Source of the DNA: Amnibacterium kyonggiense
Lineage (GTDB): Bacteria > Actinomycetota > Actinomycetes > Actinomycetales > Microbacteriaceae
Assembly: GCF_004364555.1 (NCBI RefSeq)
Contig: NZ_SOAM01000001.1
Span: 1,585,178-1,649,177 of the forward strand
DNA length: 64,000 nt
Reading direction: 5' to 3'
The notes beneath the pieces were generated by a model. It was not told where the DNA came from and did not search any database. It was given only the letters and a program-made list of their open reading frames with translations. The translations under genes were made by a program, and so were the position numbers. Of the stretch, positions 26,908 to 35,438 are shown piece after piece. How positions within the stretch are numbered: the first letter of the stretch is position 1; each line of letters opens with the position of its first letter.

Positions 26908-28305
26908 CTACTCGCCCGAGCCGTCCGCCGTCGCGTGCTGGCCGCGGCGGGCGAGGTGCTCACCTGCGGCGGCTCCCGCCGCAGCGCCGGACACGTGGCC
27001 GTTCACGATCTCCGCGATGTCGATGCCGACGAGGTCCTTGATCAGCTTCGTCGAGGTCGCGAGCTGGCCGGCGACGCTCTGCCCGAGCTGCCCGGTGGGG
27101 TCGCCGTCCGTCGACACGATCGTGAGCGCACCGATCCCGGACAGCGGTCCGGCCGCGGCGCGGACGATCTCCGGCAGCTGCTCGATCAGCTGCTGCCGCA
27201 GCAGCTCGGCCGCGCGCTCCTGCAGCGCCTCGGCCTGCGCACGGCTGGCCTCCGCCTGCGCGGCGCCGGTCGCGCGGATGCGATCCGCCTCCGCCTCGCC
27301 CTCGGCACGGACCGCTTCGGCCGCCGCGATGCGGCGGTTCCGCTCGGCCTGCGCCTCGGCCTGGCTGCGGGTGGCGACCGCGTACGCATCGGCATCCGCG
27401 ACGGCCCGCACCTCCGCGTCCAGCTCCTGCCGTCGGAGGCCGACCCGCTTGCCGGCGGTCACCTCCTGCTGCGACACGACCTCCTGCTGCGCGATCGCCT
27501 CGGCGAGCGGAGCGGCGGCAGCGGCCTCCGCGCCGGCCCGGTCGGTCTCCTTCCGGATCTCCGCGCGGCGGAGGTCGAGCTTGCGCTGCTGCTCGGCGAC
27601 CGCCTGGTCGGCGCTGATCCGCGCCTCCTCCGACGCCTGGCGCGCTACGGACTCGGCGATCTCGGCGACCTGCTTCACCCGGGCCGCTTCGCCGCGGCCG
27701 AGGTCGCGGATGTAGCCGTTGTCGTCGTCGATCTCCTTGATCTGCAGGGTGTCGATCTGCAGGCCCTGCACGTCGAGCGACTCCCGCACCGCCTCGAGCA
27801 CCTGGCCCTGCAGCGCCTGCCGGTTCGTGATGATCTCGGTGACCGTCAGCTGGCCGACGATCGAGCGGACGGACCCGGAGAGCACCTCCTCGGTGGAGGA
27901 CTCGATCTGGTCCTGCTGGTTGAGGAACCGCTGCGCGGCCGCGCGGACCATCTGCTCCGATCCGCCGACCTTCACCACGGCGACGGCGTTCACCTTGATC
28001 GTGATCGCGTCCCGCGTCTGCGCGGTCGCCTGCACGTTCAGCTGCCGGCTGCGGAGGCTCAGCTTGAAGTGCGCCTCCACGATCGGCTTGACGAAGACGC
28101 GCGACCCGAACACCACGCGCTGGCCCGCGTTCTCGTCCGACTCCTCGCCGGTGCGTGCACCGCGCTGACGGGAGGTGACGATGATCGCCTCGTCCGGCTT
28201 CGCGACCTTGATGCCGCGGAGCAGGGTGATCACCACGATCAGCAGGATCAGCGCGACGATGACGACGACGACGGCGATGGACGCGATTCCGGTGATCACG
28301 GGCAC
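26908..28305 (-). CDS. Flotillin-like SPFH/band 7 protein
   Basis: 465 residues from a GTG start. One N-terminal membrane segment (8-29) is followed by an SPFH domain (about 40-200) and a long Ala/Glu-rich coiled coil (about 220-385) with repeated EAxA patterns. The tail is Ala/Gly-rich. This is the flotillin layout, expected to scaffold membrane microdomains at the inner face of the membrane. It is divergent from the ECF sigma factor gene; a perfect 12-base palindrome lies 19 nt upstream of its start. Confidence 0.9.
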   Translation of the reverse strand: MPVITGIASIAVVVVIVALILLIVVITLLRGIKVAKPDEAIIVTSRQRGARTGEESDENAGQRVVFGSRVFVKPIVEAHFKLSLRSRQLNVQATAQTRDAITIKVNAVAVVKVGGSEQMVRAAAQRFLNQQDQIESSTEEVLSGSVRSIVGQLTVTEIITNRQALQGQVLEAVRESLDVQGLQIDTLQIKEIDDDNGYIRDLGRGEAARVKQVAEIAESVARQASEEARISADQAVAEQQRKLDLRRAEIRKETDRAGAEAAAAAPLAEAIAQQEVVSQQEVTAGKRVGLRRQELDAEVRAVADADAYAVATRSQAEAQAERNRRIAAAEAVRAEGEAEADRIRATGAAQAEASRAQAEALQERAAELLRQQLIEQLPEIVRAAAGPLSGIGALTIVSTDGDPTGQLGQSVAGQLATSTKLIKDLVGIDIAEIVNGHVSGAAAGAAAGEHLARRGQHATADGSGE

Positions 28306-28323
28306 ATTATGGCGGAACGGGTC

Positions 28324-28335
28324 GGTTCGCGAACC
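28324..28335. promoter_or_regulatory. Perfect palindrome upstream of the flotillin gene
   Basis: GGTTCGCGAACC is a perfect 12-base palindrome in the region shared by the divergent flotillin and sigma-factor genes, 19 nt before the flotillin GTG. It is a candidate repressor site; the binding protein is unknown. Confidence 0.4.
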
Positions 28336-28459
28336 AATCGTCCGGCAGTGCCCCCCTCTCGACCACGCACGTCGACGAGCTCATGGCACAGTCCTGCGGG
28401 TTCGCCCCGAGTCCGTCACACTCGCGGCGGTGCGGACATGACAGGGTGTGCTGCCTGTG

Positions 28460-29014
28460 ATGGATGACGAGACCGCGTTGTGGTCCGCCGCCCTGGCCCG
28501 TGACGAACGGGCGTTCGGGATCCTCTTCGATCGGCATCGCGATCGCGTGTTCCGGCACGCGCTGCGCCTGGTCGATCACCGCTCGGAGGCGGAGGACGTC
28601 GCGGCTGCAGCGTTCTTCGAGCTCTGGCGGCGGTGCGAAGCGGTCCGGATCGTCGAGGGTTCGGTGCTGCCAAGGCTGCTGGTGACCGCCACGAACCTGT
28701 GCCGGAACGTCGCGCGCGGCACGCGCCGGTACCGCGCGATGCTGTCCGGCTTCCCTCGCGGGGAGGACGGGATCGATCCCGCGGTCGTCGCGGGCGACCG
28801 GGTGGACCGCGCGCAGGAGGCGGAGCGGCTCCATCGGGCGATCGCGATGCTCTCGGCCGACGACGCCGCGCTGCTCGTGCTCACGGCGGTCGAGGGGTGG
28901 ACGGCCGTCCGTGCCGCCGCGGCGATCGGCATCACCCCGGACGCCGCGCGGACGCGCCTCGTCCGCATCCGCCGCCTGGTTCGTGCCGAGCTCGAGAACG
29001 AAGGAGCCCGCTGA
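28460..29014 (+). CDS. ECF-type RNA polymerase sigma factor
   Basis: 184 residues from ATG 28460; a GTG at 28448 would add four. Region 2 reads FGILFDRHRDRVFRHALRLVDHRSEAEDVAAAAFFELWRR, and region 4 reads LSADDAALLVLTAVEGWTAVRAAAAIGITPDAARTRLVRIRRLVRAEL. The stop overlaps the next ATG (TGATG), and the next gene product has one membrane span, the usual place for an anti-sigma factor. That partner gene is interrupted by a stop codon. Confidence 0.9.
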   Translation: MDDETALWSAALARDERAFGILFDRHRDRVFRHALRLVDHRSEAEDVAAAAFFELWRRCEAVRIVEGSVLPRLLVTATNLCRNVARGTRRYRAMLSGFPRGEDGIDPAVVAGDRVDRAQEAERLHRAIAMLSADDAALLVLTAVEGWTAVRAAAAIGITPDAARTRLVRIRRLVRAELENEGAR

Positions 29015-30129
29015 TGGAGGACGACCGTCTCGACCCCCGCTTCGCCTCGGCGGTGCGCGGAGTGCTGCTCGACGAGGTGCGCGGGACGCCTCCCCTCCGC
29101 ACCGCACGCCCCGTGCGCGCGGCAGCGCGTCGGCCGCGGTGGCATCCGGTGCTCGCGCTCGGCATCGCCGCGGGCCTGATCGTGGCGATCGCGATCGGGT
29201 TCTCGGTCGCGTCGCAGACCCGCAGCAGCCCGCCGGCGACGCAGCCGCTGCACGGGGACTGCGCCGAGATCCTGACGTCGCGCGCAGCGAGCGAGCTGAT
29301 CGGCAAGCCGTTGCGCCTCGTTCCGGCGACCTCCGCGTTGAGCGCGCCGCAGTGGATCGCGGTGCCGGTGGTCGGCGGCCTGCAGTGCACGTGGGCCGGC
29401 GTCGGCGGCGTGGAGGACGCCTCAGGGATCACGCTGACCGTGCTGCCCGCGACCGCGCGACCGAAGCAGATGAAGGCCGATACCGGCTGCTTCGGGTAGA
29501 ACGACGGCGAGCAGCTCCAGTACTCGTGCAACTTCGACGTCGTCGCCGGCGGCCGCTGGACGACCGGTCAGCTCACCGGGCTCGAACGCGGCACGCAGGT
29601 ACGGACGGAGGCGGACGTCGCCCGGGTCCGAGCGGTGCTCCGAGCGCTCCCGGAGGAGACAGCGACGCCTCCCGTCGACCGCACCGGCTGGTGGTCGCCG
29701 ATCAGCTGCGACGCGCTCGGGAAGCGCGCTGCGCTGGGGAAGGCCCTGGGCCACCCGGATCTGCAGACCGAAGCGGGGAACGGTGGCATGGTGGCCGCCG
29801 GCCAAGGGCTCGCGCTATCCCGGACGATCGCCGTGAACTGCATTCTGCAGGCCGGCTCGGACAGCGATCCGCTCGGCGGAGAGATCCACGCGTTCGGAGG
29901 TGCGGCGGCGTTCGTCGAGCAGCAGTTCGACGGGCTCGATGTCAGGCGGCTCGCGGACGTGAGCGGAGCGAAGGTGTACCTCGTCACCGACCGCAGTGCG
30001 GGCGCATCCGCGCTCTGGGTCCTCGATCACGGCAACGCCCTCGAGCTGTCCGCGGCGATCGACAGGGCCGAGACAATGCGTCCGGCGGTCGCTCCGATCC
30101 TTTCGGTCCTCGACCGGCGTGTGCGGTGA
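29014..30129 (+). pseudogene. Putative anti-sigma-like membrane protein with in-frame amber stop
   Basis: One frame runs from ATG 29014 to TGA 30129 (372 codons) with a single TAG at 29497-29499, codon 162. Before it: a short cytoplasmic start (DDRLDPRFASAVRGVLLDEV), one membrane helix (about 46-68) and an extracytoplasmic domain with GDCAEILTSRAASELIGKPL. After it the reading continues sensibly (NDGEQLQYSCNFDVVAGGRWTTG), with a second related domain (WWSPISCDALGKRAALGKALG). A TGG to TAG change would explain it. The truncated 161-residue product may still be made. It follows the ECF sigma gene, but no HSP70-type or zinc anti-sigma motif (HxxxCxxC) is seen. Confidence 0.7.
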
Positions 30130-30178
30130 GCTCGCTCGGAGCAGCGGTGAGACGCCTGTCGCACAGAGGGGCTGGACC

Positions 30179-30556
30179 GTGTCCTCGCGGGTGTGTGAGC
30201 CTCCCTGCGTGAGTGCAGCGGAGATCGATGCGTACCTCTCCTCGTTACCCGAGCTGCAGCGCTCGACCTTGGAGGAGGTGCGGCGCCGGATCCTGGAGAT
30301 CGTTCCCGACGCCGAGCAGGGGATGTCGTACGGCGTGCCGGCGTTCAGGGTCGGCGGCCGCACGATCGCCGGATTCGCCGCTTTCACGAACCACCTGAGC
30401 TACCTGCCGCACAGCGGGTCGGTCCTGAAGACACTCGAGGGCGAGCTGGGGGACCGGAAGCGCACGAAGAGCGCCCTGCACTTCCCGCCCGGCGAGCCGC
30501 TGCCGCCGACCCTGATCCGGCACCTGATCGAAGCGAAGCTGCGCGCTACAGGCTGA
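30179..30556 (+). CDS. DUF1801 family protein
   Basis: About 125 residues from GTG 30179, which has GAGGGG eight bases upstream; GTG 30209 would give 115 residues and fits the usual family start better. The core reads IDAYLSSLPELQRSTLEEVRRRILEIVPDAEQGMSYGVPAFRVGG, then FAAFTNHLSYLPHSGSVL and FPPGEPLPPTLIRHLIEAKL, all typical of DUF1801 (YdhG-like). Role unknown; cytoplasmic. Confidence 0.8.
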   Translation: MSSRVCEPPCVSAAEIDAYLSSLPELQRSTLEEVRRRILEIVPDAEQGMSYGVPAFRVGGRTIAGFAAFTNHLSYLPHSGSVLKTLEGELGDRKRTKSALHFPPGEPLPPTLIRHLIEAKLRATG

Positions 30557-30610
30557 ACGCGGAGCGCTCAGCACCAGGGGAGCGCGACGGCCGACGGGGG
30601 CGTTACGCGG

Positions 30611-31237
30611 GTGCACATGCCGCCGAGCGGGCATCCTTGGGCGATGCGGCTCCGTGCTCGGTCCTGGCGGATGGTGGTGCTGCTCGCGCTCGGCACTGCG
30701 GCCCTCGGCGCTGGACTCGCTGTCGTCAAGGGACGGGACGACGGGCTGGGGTACTTCGTCGGCAATCTCTCGACGCCCTACCTGATCGCGGCCTTCTTCG
30801 CCGGTCGCGCGCTGAGGAGCAGGGTCGGAGCGGCCGTGGCGGGCGTGCTGATGACCTGGATCACGCTGAGTGCGTTCTACGTCAGTGCCGAGACCGCGTT
30901 CGGGTACCCGTCGGGCTCCATGACCCGCTTCTACTTGGAGTGGTTCATCGCGGGAGCGTTCAGCGGGACGGCCTTGGGACTGCTGGGTCGGGAGTCCCGG
31001 ACCCGAGTGCGGCTGCGCTACGTCCTGCCGCTCGCTCTCGTGCTCGAGCCGTTCGCGGTCGTGATGGTGCAGACGGCCGGCCGATTCGGCGGTCTGAATC
31101 TGCAAGCGCTGCAACTGGTCGCATGGGGCGGCGAGATCGTCCTCGGGTGCGTCGTCCTCGGTATCACGCGCCTGCGGTCAGGCCGGACGCAAGCCGCAGA
31201 GAGCGTGAAGCGCCAGGTCTCGCGAGCAGGGAGCTGA
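30611..31237 (+). CDS. DUF6518-like membrane protein
   Basis: About 208 residues if started at GTG 30611; ATG 30644 (MRLRARSW) is a likely shorter start. Six hydrophobic segments follow, including GLAVVKGRDDGLGYFVGNLSTPYLIAAFFAG and a helix ending at ETAFGYPSGS. I recognise it tentatively as the DUF6518 family. The last codons contain the TCTCGCGAGCAGG repeat. No close operon partner. Confidence 0.6.
   Translation: MHMPPSGHPWAMRLRARSWRMVVLLALGTAALGAGLAVVKGRDDGLGYFVGNLSTPYLIAAFFAGRALRSRVGAAVAGVLMTWITLSAFYVSAETAFGYPSGSMTRFYLEWFIAGAFSGTALGLLGRESRTRVRLRYVLPLALVLEPFAVVMVQTAGRFGGLNLQALQLVAWGGEIVLGCVVLGITRLRSGRTQAAESVKRQVSRAGS
31218..31230 (+). repeat. TCTCGCGAGCAGG dispersed repeat, copy 1
   Basis: The 13-mer lies at the very end of the DUF6518-like gene and continues GAGCTGAGACGCCGG. 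Identical 13-mers occur at 35302-35314 and 36029-36041, and a related GCGAGCAGG plus GAGACGCCGG pair occurs at 38611-38633. Confidence 0.55.
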
Positions 31238-31279
31238 GACGCCGGCGGGGAGATGAATGTCACCCCACCCGCGTCCTGT

Positions 31280-31465
31280 TCAGCCCGCGTCGGCCGTCCG
31301 CGACTCGATCCTCGTGTCGGCGCGAGGCCATCGAGTTCCAAGGAGTGCGATGCCGAGTGCCGTTGCGACGACGACGGTGAGCCCTGCTTGCAGCCCTGCG
31401 GTCGCGGCGATGGTGGGCTCGACTCGTGCGCCTGCCGTAGCGCGCTCGGGAGGTGCTGCGCGCAT
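31280..31465 (-). pseudogene. Possible membrane-protein C-terminal remnant
   Basis: An open frame of 61 residues contains one clear membrane helix (about 22-42, AATAGLQAGLTVVVATALGIALLG) and a charged tail ending TADAG. It lies 20 nt downstream of the TetR-type gene on the same strand. It looks like the last helix of a transporter that was once co-transcribed with the regulator, but it may be a small intact gene or chance. Low certainty. Confidence 0.25.
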
Positions 31466-31485
31466 CCCGGTCCGATGGTGCGGGA

Positions 31486-32049
31486 TCAGGAGGGGACCCG
31501 TGCTGAGTCCCGGAGGAAGGCCCGGAGCACGGTGGTCGAGTCCACGGGTGCGATGTCGAGGCTGCGGTACAGGACCAGCGCATCGATGAGGCCGACGAGG
31601 TCGACGCTCCGGGCCGCGGGGTCGGGCGACCCGAGCGCGACGAGGAGTTGCCGGGCCGCGGCGAGCAGCTGCCTCCGGACGGGGGCCCGGTCGGTGAGCT
31701 CGGCGCGGTCCTCGTCCTCGAGCTCGAGGAGAAGTGCCATTCGTGCGCGATGCGGTGCCGGCGTCGTGGCGAGGTGCTCGAGGACGGTCTCAGCGAGGTG
31801 GAGGGCTTGGTCGACCGACAAGCGGTCCGGGACGGAGATGGAGTCCAGTCCCGCCTGTGTCGTGGCGGTGATGCGGCGGAGCGTCAGCCGGAGGAGATCG
31901 TGCCGGGTTCGGACCGAGAAGGACGTCGATCCGATCGGAAGCCCCGCCCGCGCATCGACGGCCCGGTGCGTGAGCGCGCGGGCACCGCCTGAGGCGACCA
32001 CCGCGACGGCCGCGTCGGCGATGGCGTCCAGTCGCTCTTGGGTCGGCAC
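31486..32049 (-). CDS. TetR-family transcriptional regulator
   Basis: 187 residues from a GTG (VPTQERLDAIADAAVAVVASGG). The HTH is ARALTHRAVDARAGLPIGSTSFSVRTRHDLL. The C-terminal ligand domain is helical with no recognised ligand motif. It is divergent from the NmrA-like oxidoreductase gene; the 53-nt intergenic region holds a perfect 8+8 palindrome, so it probably represses itself and the oxidoreductase. Confidence 0.9.
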   Translation of the reverse strand: MPTQERLDAIADAAVAVVASGGARALTHRAVDARAGLPIGSTSFSVRTRHDLLRLTLRRITATTQAGLDSISVPDRLSVDQALHLAETVLEHLATTPAPHRARMALLLELEDEDRAELTDRAPVRRQLLAAARQLLVALGSPDPAARSVDLVGLIDALVLYRSLDIAPVDSTTVLRAFLRDSARVPS

Positions 32050-32071
32050 TGTGCCAGTATCGCGAACCGAG

Positions 32072-32089
32072 TCTCTACAGATGTAGAGA
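32072..32089. promoter_or_regulatory. TetR-type operator
   Basis: TCTCTACAGATGTAGAGA has perfect 8-base arms around GA and lies between the divergent TetR and oxidoreductase starts. CTACANNTGTAG-type palindromes are typical TetR sites. Confidence 0.75.
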
Positions 32090-32102
32090 GGGAGGGGGCG
32101 GT

Positions 32103-32840
32103 ATGACCATCGCGATCGTCGGAGGAGGAAGGTCGGGGGCCGCGATCGCCCGGGCCGTCCAGGCCCGAGGTGCGGAGCCGCGGCTGCTCTCACGCTCGAC
32201 AGGATTCGACGTGCTGCACGACGACGCGGTCGCCGCGCTCGTCGGCTCCGACGCCGTGATCGAGGCCACCGGTCTGTTCACGCTGAATACGAGGAAGGCG
32301 TTGCGGTTCTACGCGGGTTCGACGACTGCGGTCGGGACTGCAGCGGCCCGGCTGGGGCTTCGACACGTCCTGCTGTCGATCGTCGGGTGCGACCGGTCGG
32401 ATCTTCAGGGCTACGGGATATTCGCCGCGAAAGCGGAGCAGGAACGCGTCGCGCGAAGGATCAGCGCGGACACCGTCATCGTGCGCTCGACGCAGTGGTT
32501 CGAGTTCGCACAGCAGAACGCCGAGCGGTTCAGGGCGGGCCCGCTGGTGCTGGTCCCGGCCATGCGGATCCAGCCGATCGCGCTCGACGCGGTCGCGGCG
32601 GTCCTCGCTGATGCGGCACTCGGGCGGAGGACGGAACGAGACATCCAGATCACCGGCCCGGACCGGACGACCCTGCTGGCGATGAGCAGAGCGCTGCTCA
32701 GGAGCGGGAACGGGCATCCCGTACCGGTCCCGCTTCCGGGGCGATACGGCAGCGGCTTCCGCACCGGCCGACTCCTCCCCGACCCGAGCGCAGAGGTGCA
32801 CGGGCCGGACTTCCGCACCTGGTTGCACGCTCGCGCTTGA
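32103..32840 (+). CDS. NmrA-like NAD(P)-binding oxidoreductase
   Basis: 245 residues with a GGGAGGGGG ribosome site. The N-terminal dinucleotide motif is AIVGGGRSGAAIARAVQARG, followed by SDAVIEATGLFTLNTRKAL, HVLLSIVGCDRSDLQGYGIFAAKAEQE (a Y-x3-K-like pair) and VIVRSTQWFEFAQQN. This matches atypical SDRs of the NmrA/YwnB type (also SDR_a5). Such proteins reduce quinones or sense NADP; here the TetR partner suggests induction by a xenobiotic. Confidence 0.82.
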   Translation: MTIAIVGGGRSGAAIARAVQARGAEPRLLSRSTGFDVLHDDAVAALVGSDAVIEATGLFTLNTRKALRFYAGSTTAVGTAAARLGLRHVLLSIVGCDRSDLQGYGIFAAKAEQERVARRISADTVIVRSTQWFEFAQQNAERFRAGPLVLVPAMRIQPIALDAVAAVLADAALGRRTERDIQITGPDRTTLLAMSRALLRSGNGHPVPVPLPGRYGSGFRTGRLLPDPSAEVHGPDFRTWLHARA

Positions 32841-32935
32841 GTCGCGGGCCTCATGCGCAGGTCAGCGGGACGTCCCGGCAGAGGGTGCCTGCGGTAGGTC
32901 GATGCGGCCGGTCGGTGCGGCTTCTGCGACGGGTC

Positions 32936-33358
32936 TCAGACGGGGCGGACCCAACGCCGCCACTCATGCTGAGGGGAGTAGCCACGCGCACGCCAGGCGG
33001 AGGCGCCGAGCTCGTTGCCGTCGAGGACCATGGCGTCGAAGCGAGTCGCACCGAGGGTCAGGAGGTGCCGTTCTGCTGCGTCCAGCAGGAGGTGACCGAT
33101 GCCCTGTCGGCGGTGATCGGGATGCACGGCAAGGCGGTAGAGGTGTGCTCGCCATCCGTCCCACCCGGCGATCACGGTCCCGACGAGAACGTGGTCCCGC
33201 TCAGCGACGATGACCGCGTCCGGGTCGCGGGCGAGCAGCTGGTGTGTCGCGTGTGCGGAGTCGACCGGGCGTGCGTCGTTCTCGCCGGCAACAGCCCAGA
33301 ACTCGATGAGTGCTTCGACATCGTTCGACGAGGCGGTGCGAAGCGAAGCCGGGGCCAT
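32936..33358 (-). CDS. GNAT-family N-acetyltransferase
   Basis: 140 residues. The acetyl-CoA loop is clear: LYRLAVHPDHRRQGIGHLLLDAAERHLLTLG, followed by GATRFDAMVLDGNELGASAWRARGYSPQHEWRRWVRP, the typical C-terminal W-x-R-x-GY signature. The substrate is not predictable. Single gene in this orientation, with an upstream 110-nt gap to the YnfA-like gene. Confidence 0.9.
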   Translation of the reverse strand: MAPASLRTASSNDVEALIEFWAVAGENDARPVDSAHATHQLLARDPDAVIVAERDHVLVGTVIAGWDGWRAHLYRLAVHPDHRRQGIGHLLLDAAERHLLTLGATRFDAMVLDGNELGASAWRARGYSPQHEWRRWVRPV

Positions 33359-33468
33359 TCCTCGAGTCTTTCGTACCCCGCGTGGCTCTTGCGGGCGGGA
33401 CCGGGCGACGGCTCAGGAGCAGGCGTCTGAGACGGTCGCCGGCAGACTTCCGAGACCACAGGCGCAGC

Positions 33469-33813
33469 TCAGGTGGCTGCGCGGGGGTGCGGGCCGAACA
33501 TGATGATCGCCACGCCGAGGAGGCAGACGAGCGCGCCGATGATGTCCCAGCGATCAGGGCTGAACTTGTCGACGACGACGCCCCATGCCAGCGAGCCGGC
33601 GACGAACACGCCGCCGTAGGCAGCGAGGACCCGCCCGAAGCTCGCATCCGGCTGCAGTGTTGCGACGAAGCCGTAGGCGGCGAGGGCCATGACGCCGAGG
33701 CCGGCCCACCAGAAGGGCCTGTGCTCCCGCACGCTCTGCCAGATCAGCCAGGCCCCGCCGATCTCCGCGACGGCAGCGAGGACGAAGACGACGATCGTGC
33801 GAAGGGCGGTCAC
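33469..33813 (-). CDS. YnfA / UPF0060 family membrane protein
   Basis: 114 residues from the GTG at 33813, a length normal for the family. Four membrane helices; [89 protein letters not shown] are the diagnostic blocks. UPF0060 proteins resemble small multidrug resistance transporters, but the substrate is not established. Confidence 0.92.
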   Translation of the reverse strand: MTALRTIVVFVLAAVAEIGGAWLIWQSVREHRPFWWAGLGVMALAAYGFVATLQPDASFGRVLAAYGGVFVAGSLAWGVVVDKFSPDRWDIIGALVCLLGVAIIMFGPHPRAAT

Positions 33814-33964
33814 GCCGCATTGTCTCAATGCCGTCAGGCCGACAGCGCAGGCTGCTTCTCCGCCGGCATGGGCACGCTATCCGTGCGGCAGACCCCGGGG
33901 CGGGCGCTCTGACACGGCGAAAGCGAGACGACTCGCCAGCAGGGCGGTACGAATCGGCCTCGGC

Positions 33965-34516
33965 TCAGCCCTGCTCGTTGGAGGCCGCCCGTTCATCAAT
34001 GACGAGCCACTCGGCGCCGCGGCGAACGAGGAGCAGTTGGTACTGCCACGTGCCGTCGCGCTCCTGAGGGAAGGCGGCGGTCGGTGTGTAGGAGCTGTGC
34101 CCGGTGACGTACGCGCGGGCCCGGTCCCCGGTGATCTGGACGCCGTCCCAGTGCTCGACGACGAACGCGCCGCCGCGCCGGAAGGGAGGCCGACCGAGTT
34201 CGGAGAGCGCGTGTTCGAGTCTCGCTCGTTGCGTTCCGGTGCTCGTCGTGTCGATGAGCCTCGTCCGCTCGGCCTTGCTCGTCAGCGGGTTCCCGTGCTC
34301 GTCCGAGTCGAACACGTGGAGGGCGGCGGTGAGAGCGCGGGTGGCGGCGCTGTGCACGCGGGCCACCTCCGCGCGACTGCCTACCTGCCGCAGTGCTGGT
34401 GCCGGTCCGCTGTCGGTCGGCAGCGTGGTCACGGATGTCTCGCCGGGCGCTGCGGTGCAGCCGGCCAGGATCAGCACGAGGCTCGCTGCGGCGACCGCCC
34501 GGTTCCCCTGGCTCAT
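33965..34516 (-). CDS. Lipoprotein, unknown function
   Basis: 183 residues. Signal SQGNRAVAAASLVLILAGC with lipobox LAGC at 18-21, so Cys21 would be lipidated and the mature protein anchored outside. The mature part is about 160 residues with a predicted helical half (SRAEVARVHSAATRALTAALHV) and a beta half ending YQLLLVRRGAEWLVIDERA, which resembles SnoaL/NTF2-like ends. No firm family. Divergent from the HigBA operon. Confidence 0.7.
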   Translation of the reverse strand: MSQGNRAVAAASLVLILAGCTAAPGETSVTTLPTDSGPAPALRQVGSRAEVARVHSAATRALTAALHVFDSDEHGNPLTSKAERTRLIDTTSTGTQRARLEHALSELGRPPFRRGGAFVVEHWDGVQITGDRARAYVTGHSSYTPTAAFPQERDGTWQYQLLLVRRGAEWLVIDERAASNEQG

Positions 34517-34605
34517 GCGCGGGAGAGTAGAGCGCGGGAACGGCTGTGTCGCAGCAGGCGCGCAGGGCGCGTCCCGCATGCACGGAGGAGCGGGATCCCC
34601 ACCGG

Positions 34606-34642
34606 CAGTAATACTGCTGGACAGTACTAACGCTCCGCGTTA
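34606..34642. promoter_or_regulatory. Inverted repeats in front of higB
   Basis: Two palindromes lie side by side 11-47 nt before the higB start: CAGTAATACTG (34606-34616) and TAACGCTCCGCGTTA (34628-34642). An antitoxin dimer binding at adjacent palindromes over its own promoter is the usual mode of HigBA control. Confidence 0.55.
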
Positions 34643-34652
34643 CTATCACGAT

Positions 34653-34934
34653 GTGATCCGGTCGTTCGCGAACAGCGACACCGAGCGGGTCTTCAATCGA
34701 GAACGGGTCCCGAGGCTGGCGCCCGAGCTGCAGCGTGCGGCGAACCGCAAGCTGCTCGTGCTGGATGCGGCGGACGTCGTGCAGGACCTGCGGGTCCCGC
34801 CCGGCAACCGCCTCGAGCGCCTGCAGGGCGACCGGGCAGGGCAGCACAGCATCCGTGTCAACGATCAGTGGCGCATCTGCTTCGTCTGGACCGAGACCGG
34901 ACCGGCAGAGGTCGAGCTGGTCGACTACCACTGA
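34653..34934 (+). CDS. higB: HigB-type toxin (RelE/ParE superfamily)
   Basis: 93 residues from GTG 34653. It reads IRSFANSDTERVFNRE, then LQRAANRKLLVLDAADVVQDLRVPPGNRLERLQGDRAGQHSIRVNDQWRICFVW, the HigB/killer-protein signature with the conserved Arg-Ile-x-F strand. HigB enzymes cut mRNA on the ribosome. The HigA-type antitoxin follows 35 nt later, the toxin-first order typical of hig loci. Accessory setting (decayed ORFs and repeats nearby) fits a mobile origin. Confidence 0.9.
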   Translation: MIRSFANSDTERVFNRERVPRLAPELQRAANRKLLVLDAADVVQDLRVPPGNRLERLQGDRAGQHSIRVNDQWRICFVWTETGPAEVELVDYH

Positions 34935-34969
34935 TCATGACCCGTCATATGGACGCCGAGGAGCGCACG

Positions 34970-35266
34970 ATGGTCACCGCACACGATCCGATCCATCCCG
35001 GCGAGGTGCTCGCGGAAGAGTTCCTGACGCCGCTCGGGATCAGTCAGTACCGGCTTGCGAAGGCGATCGGCGTTGCCCCGACGCGCATCGGGGAGATCGT
35101 GCACGGGCATCGGGGGATCAGCGCCGACACCGCGCTGCGGCTCTCACGCGCGCTCGGCACCTCCGAGCGGTTCTGGATGAACCTGCAGGCCCGCTACGAC
35201 CTCGACCGGGAGCGGGTGGTGCACGCCGCCGAGCTCGATGGCATTCAGCGGCTGATTCCGGCATGA
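34970..35266 (+). CDS. higA: HigA-type antitoxin, XRE family
   Basis: 98 residues from ATG 34970, chosen because GAGGAG stands six bases upstream; in-frame ATGs at 34937 and 34949 lack a ribosome site. DPIHPGEVLAEEFLTPLGISQYRLAKAIGVAPTRIGEIVHGHRGISADTALRLSRALGTSERFWMNLQ is the standard HigA HTH core. It neutralises the HigB toxin and should bind the palindromes upstream of higB. Confidence 0.92.
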   Translation: MVTAHDPIHPGEVLAEEFLTPLGISQYRLAKAIGVAPTRIGEIVHGHRGISADTALRLSRALGTSERFWMNLQARYDLDRERVVHAAELDGIQRLIPA

Positions 35267-35301
35267 CTCGGAACTCGCGTTCTCCTGCTCAGGACAGAAG
35301 G

Positions 35302-35314
35302 TCTCGCGAGCAGG
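35302..35314 (+). repeat. TCTCGCGAGCAGG dispersed repeat, copy 2
   Basis: Identical 13-mer to copy 1, here followed by TGGGCGAGA, giving a small TCTCGC/GCGAGA stem. It lies 36 nt past the higA stop. A further GCGAGCAGG occurs at 35334-35342. Confidence 0.55.
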
Positions 35315-35438
35315 TGGGCGAGAAAGCGCGGTTGCGAGCAGGGCCCGAAAGCAGTGAAGCGGGACATCTCACGAGCGCGGATCTGACACGCGTCAGTGCG
35401 GTCACTCCGAGTCGACCTCTGTGAAGGGGCGATGAGCC

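Noticed and set aside
29497..29499. TAG read as pyrrolysine or by programmed read-through
   Set aside because: No pyl genes, no read-through context or structure evident; actinobacteria of this type do not use pyrrolysine. Nonsense mutation or base error is simpler.
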